Of a DNA stretch of 64,000 nucleotides, positions 62,299-64,000 are shown piece after piece. The DNA comes from an uncultured Bacteroidota bacterium. Lineage in GTDB: Bacteria; Bacteroidota; Bacteroidia; Flavobacteriales; Flavobacteriaceae. Location: positions 1-64,000 of the forward strand of contig CACCAP010000001.1 in the NCBI GenBank assembly GCA_902544085.1, in the 5' to 3' direction. The notes below the pieces were generated by a model, which worked only from the letters and a program-made list of their open reading frames with translations, did not search any database and was not told the DNA's origin. The translations under genes were made by a program, and so were the position numbers. Within the stretch, counting starts at the first letter, position 1; each line of letters opens with the position of its first letter.

Positions 62299-63051
62299 AT
62301 GAGTGATTTTGAAAATTATAAATATTTAATTGTTAGAGAAAATAATTTTGTCCTTGAAATTATTTTAAATCGTCCAGACAAAAAAAACGCAATTAACTCT
62401 GAAATGTTAAAAGAATTAATGAGTTGTACTGATTATGCAAATGAGAACGATTCAGTAAGAGCTGTTGTATACAAGTCAACTGGGAATGTTTTCTGCGCAG
62501 GATTAGACTTGTATGATTTTAAAGAAAATAATATTACAAATGCACTTTCTAATGTTTTTAATCATCTTCACAAACCCAAACTTGCTGTAGTGGAAGGAGA
62601 CGCCTACGGAGGAGGGGTTTTGCTGATACTGTGCTGTAATTATGTTCTTTCTAAATCAAACGTCAAACTTTGTCTTCCAGAGGTTGATAGAGGCTTATTT
62701 CCATTCCAGGTAATGGATGCACTAATAAAATTAATGCCAGCAAAAAAAGCATTGGACTGGTGTTTACGCGGCTTGTCAGTGGATGCTAAAGATTGTTTAA
62801 ATATGAATGTGATTGATGAAATAAATGACAACAATATTGAAGAAAGTATACGCGATTGGATTAATACAATAATAAGTAAATCTCCCAATGCCATCGCTAG
62901 CGGGTTAAAATCTTTTGAAAAAATTTATGTGAATAAAAAAATCATTGGTAAATTAAATGATGAATTACAAAAATTAAAAGAATCTGATGATTTCATTGAA
63001 GGCATTGAATCCCTTCGGGAAAAAAGAAAACCAAGGTGGAAAAAACCATAA
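62299..63051 (+). CDS. Enoyl-CoA hydratase/isomerase family protein
   Basis: This crotonase-fold protein of 250 aa has ILNRPDKKNAINSEML near residues 22-37, the oxyanion-hole stretch VFCAGLDLYDF near residues 67-77, EGDAYGGGVLLILCCNY near residues 98-114, and LPEVDRGLFPF with the catalytic Glu. Lying 6 bp after the methylcrotonyl-type carboxylase subunit, it may be the methylglutaconyl-CoA hydratase of leucine breakdown, but specificity cannot be read from sequence. Confidence 0.88.
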   Translation: MSDFENYKYLIVRENNFVLEIILNRPDKKNAINSEMLKELMSCTDYANENDSVRAVVYKSTGNVFCAGLDLYDFKENNITNALSNVFNHLHKPKLAVVEGDAYGGGVLLILCCNYVLSKSNVKLCLPEVDRGLFPFQVMDALIKLMPAKKALDWCLRGLSVDAKDCLNMNVIDEINDNNIEESIRDWINTIISKSPNAIASGLKSFEKIYVNKKIIGKLNDELQKLKESDDFIEGIESLREKRKPRWKKP

Positions 63052-63052
63052 T

Positions 63053-64000
63053 ATGAGTAAACCAAGTTTTTACAATGATCTTTCGATCCCTATTATTGCT
63101 GCACCTCTTTTTTTAATTTCTGGTCCAAAATTGGTTATTGAGTGTTGTAAAAACGGAATTGTAGGAACTTTTCCAGCTCTAAACCACAGAACTACCGAGG
63201 GGTTTGAAAAATGGGTGATCCAAATAAAAGAGGAACTTTCTAATTTTGAGAAAGAAACAGGTAAGAAAGCCGCACCGTTTGGTGTGAATCTTATCGTTCA
63301 CAATACAAATCCACGAATTCGTGCAGATTTAAAAATTTGTGTAAAGCATAAAGTACCAATTGTGATAACTTCACTTGGGGCTGTTTCACAACTTGTGGGG
63401 GCTGTTCATTCATATGGAGGATTGGTATATCATGATATTATTAAAAAAAGACATGCTGAAAAAGCATCCGAAGCTGGTGTGGATGGATTGATTCTTGTTT
63501 CAGCAGGGGCTGGTGGACATGGAGGAACACTTAACCCGATGTCATTAATTTCAGAAGTCAAGAAAGTTTTTAATAAAACAATAATATTATCAGGCTGTAT
63601 TAGTACTGGTTTAGATGCTGCTGCTGCCTTGCAAATGGGGGCTGATTTTGCATATATGGGAACTCGATTTATAAATACTCAAGAGAGTCTAGCTGATGAC
63701 GGTTACAAGGAAATGATTATAAATTCTGATGCCAATGATATTGTATATACTGCAGCTGTATCCGGAGTCAATGCTAATTTTTTAAAACCAAGCCTAGAAG
63801 CAATGGGAATTACCGAAGAAATGTGGAAAAACACCAAGAAAATTGATTTTGGTAAGGAATTAAGTGCTGCAGAGGCCGAGGCCAAAGCTTGGAAGACAAT
63901 ATGGTCTGCAGGTCAAGGTGTAACAAGTATTACTGACTGTCCAAGTGTTAAAGATTTGGTTAAAAATCTTAAAAGTGAGTTTGTCAAATCAATAAAAAAA
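63053..64000 (+). CDS. Nitronate monooxygenase-like FMN protein (partial, 3' end outside window)
   Basis: The frame is open for 316 codons from the ATG 1 bp after the hydratase stop to the window end. It is an NPD/nitronate monooxygenase barrel: the start IIAAPLFLISGP, PFGVNLIVH near residue 75, the catalytic region ILVSAGAGGHGGTLNP near residues 147-162, ILSGCISTGLDAAAALQMGADFAYMGTRF near residues 178-206. It is close to full length, so only a few residues are missing. The operon position suggests an acyl-CoA-related oxidoreductase role rather than nitroalkane detoxification; this is inference. Confidence 0.85.
   Translation, partial: MSKPSFYNDLSIPIIAAPLFLISGPKLVIECCKNGIVGTFPALNHRTTEGFEKWVIQIKEELSNFEKETGKKAAPFGVNLIVHNTNPRIRADLKICVKHKVPIVITSLGAVSQLVGAVHSYGGLVYHDIIKKRHAEKASEAGVDGLILVSAGAGGHGGTLNPMSLISEVKKVFNKTIILSGCISTGLDAAAALQMGADFAYMGTRFINTQESLADDGYKEMIINSDANDIVYTAAVSGVNANFLKPSLEAMGITEEMWKNTKKIDFGKELSAAEAEAKAWKTIWSAGQGVTSITDCPSVKDLVKNLKSEFVKSIKK

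Overview
The window comes from a low-GC marine Bacteroidota chromosome, most likely a streamlined member of the Flavobacteriia. The evidence is a fused LpxC-FabZ, a GlnII-type glutamine synthetase, a Bacteroidota-style PurM and DnaJ, the conserved DUF2795 protein, many SPII lipoproteins, TAnnTTTG-type -7 promoter boxes, very short intergenic gaps and several overlapping convergent genes. No plasmid, phage, IS element or CRISPR array was seen. Gene content is mainly core chromosome with some accessory surface and carotenoid genes.

Layout. 1-2040 is the N-terminal 680 codons of a secreted beta-helix/carbohydrate-binding protein. 2101-8304 is a leftward lipid A/central-metabolism operon: lpxD, lpxC-fabZ, lpxA, efp, sucD, fabG and a prohibitin-like gene. 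8373-14440 holds tsaE, a DUF4258-like gene broken by a homopolymer frameshift, proline dehydrogenase, aroB, ppc and an Lrp/AsnC regulator. An AT-rich 338-bp region rich in palindromes precedes a small XRE regulator and a lipoprotein. 15462-23776 holds pssA, lnt, a DUF2795 protein, secA, a glycosyltransferase, secreted MsrA and a PAP2 phosphatase. 23776-27926 is the leftward run grpE-dnaJ-response regulator-M28 peptidase. 28-41 kb holds an epimerase, ilvE, a MazG-like enzyme, two lamin-tail lipoproteins, fluC, a porin plus amtB nitrogen pair, pyrF, prfA, purM, glnII, a Ca2+/Na+ antiporter and an asparaginase. 41.5-45.9 kb holds a compact RNA-leader/microprotein unit and a split carotenoid cluster (crtY divergent from crtA-crtD-cruF). 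45.9-60.6 kb is an exported-protein region: S9 peptidase, tRNA-Arg, three NTF2-like lipoproteins, a sulfatase, a GH3 glycosidase, a TonB-dependent receptor and an acyl-CoA ligase. 60.7-64 kb holds an acyl-CoA carboxylase beta subunit, an enoyl-CoA hydratase and the start of a nitronate monooxygenase-like gene.

The most interesting signals are not large genes. (a) Three promoters, in front of a lamin-tail lipoprotein, the porin-amtB pair and glnII, share AAAGAyTTATT, exactly 18 bp, then AAAAAAATAnnTTT. (b) A self-contained unit at 41.5-41.8 kb has a promoter box, a 60-nt foldable GC island, a 45-aa YRGVK-repeat protein (DUF4278-like) and a terminator. (c) Five genes have a -7 box ending exactly 5 nt before the ATG, predicting leaderless mRNAs. 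(d) A perfect 16-bp palindrome covers the -7 box of the XRE gene. Several start codons were moved using promoter boxes, family N-termini or overlapping RNA genes.
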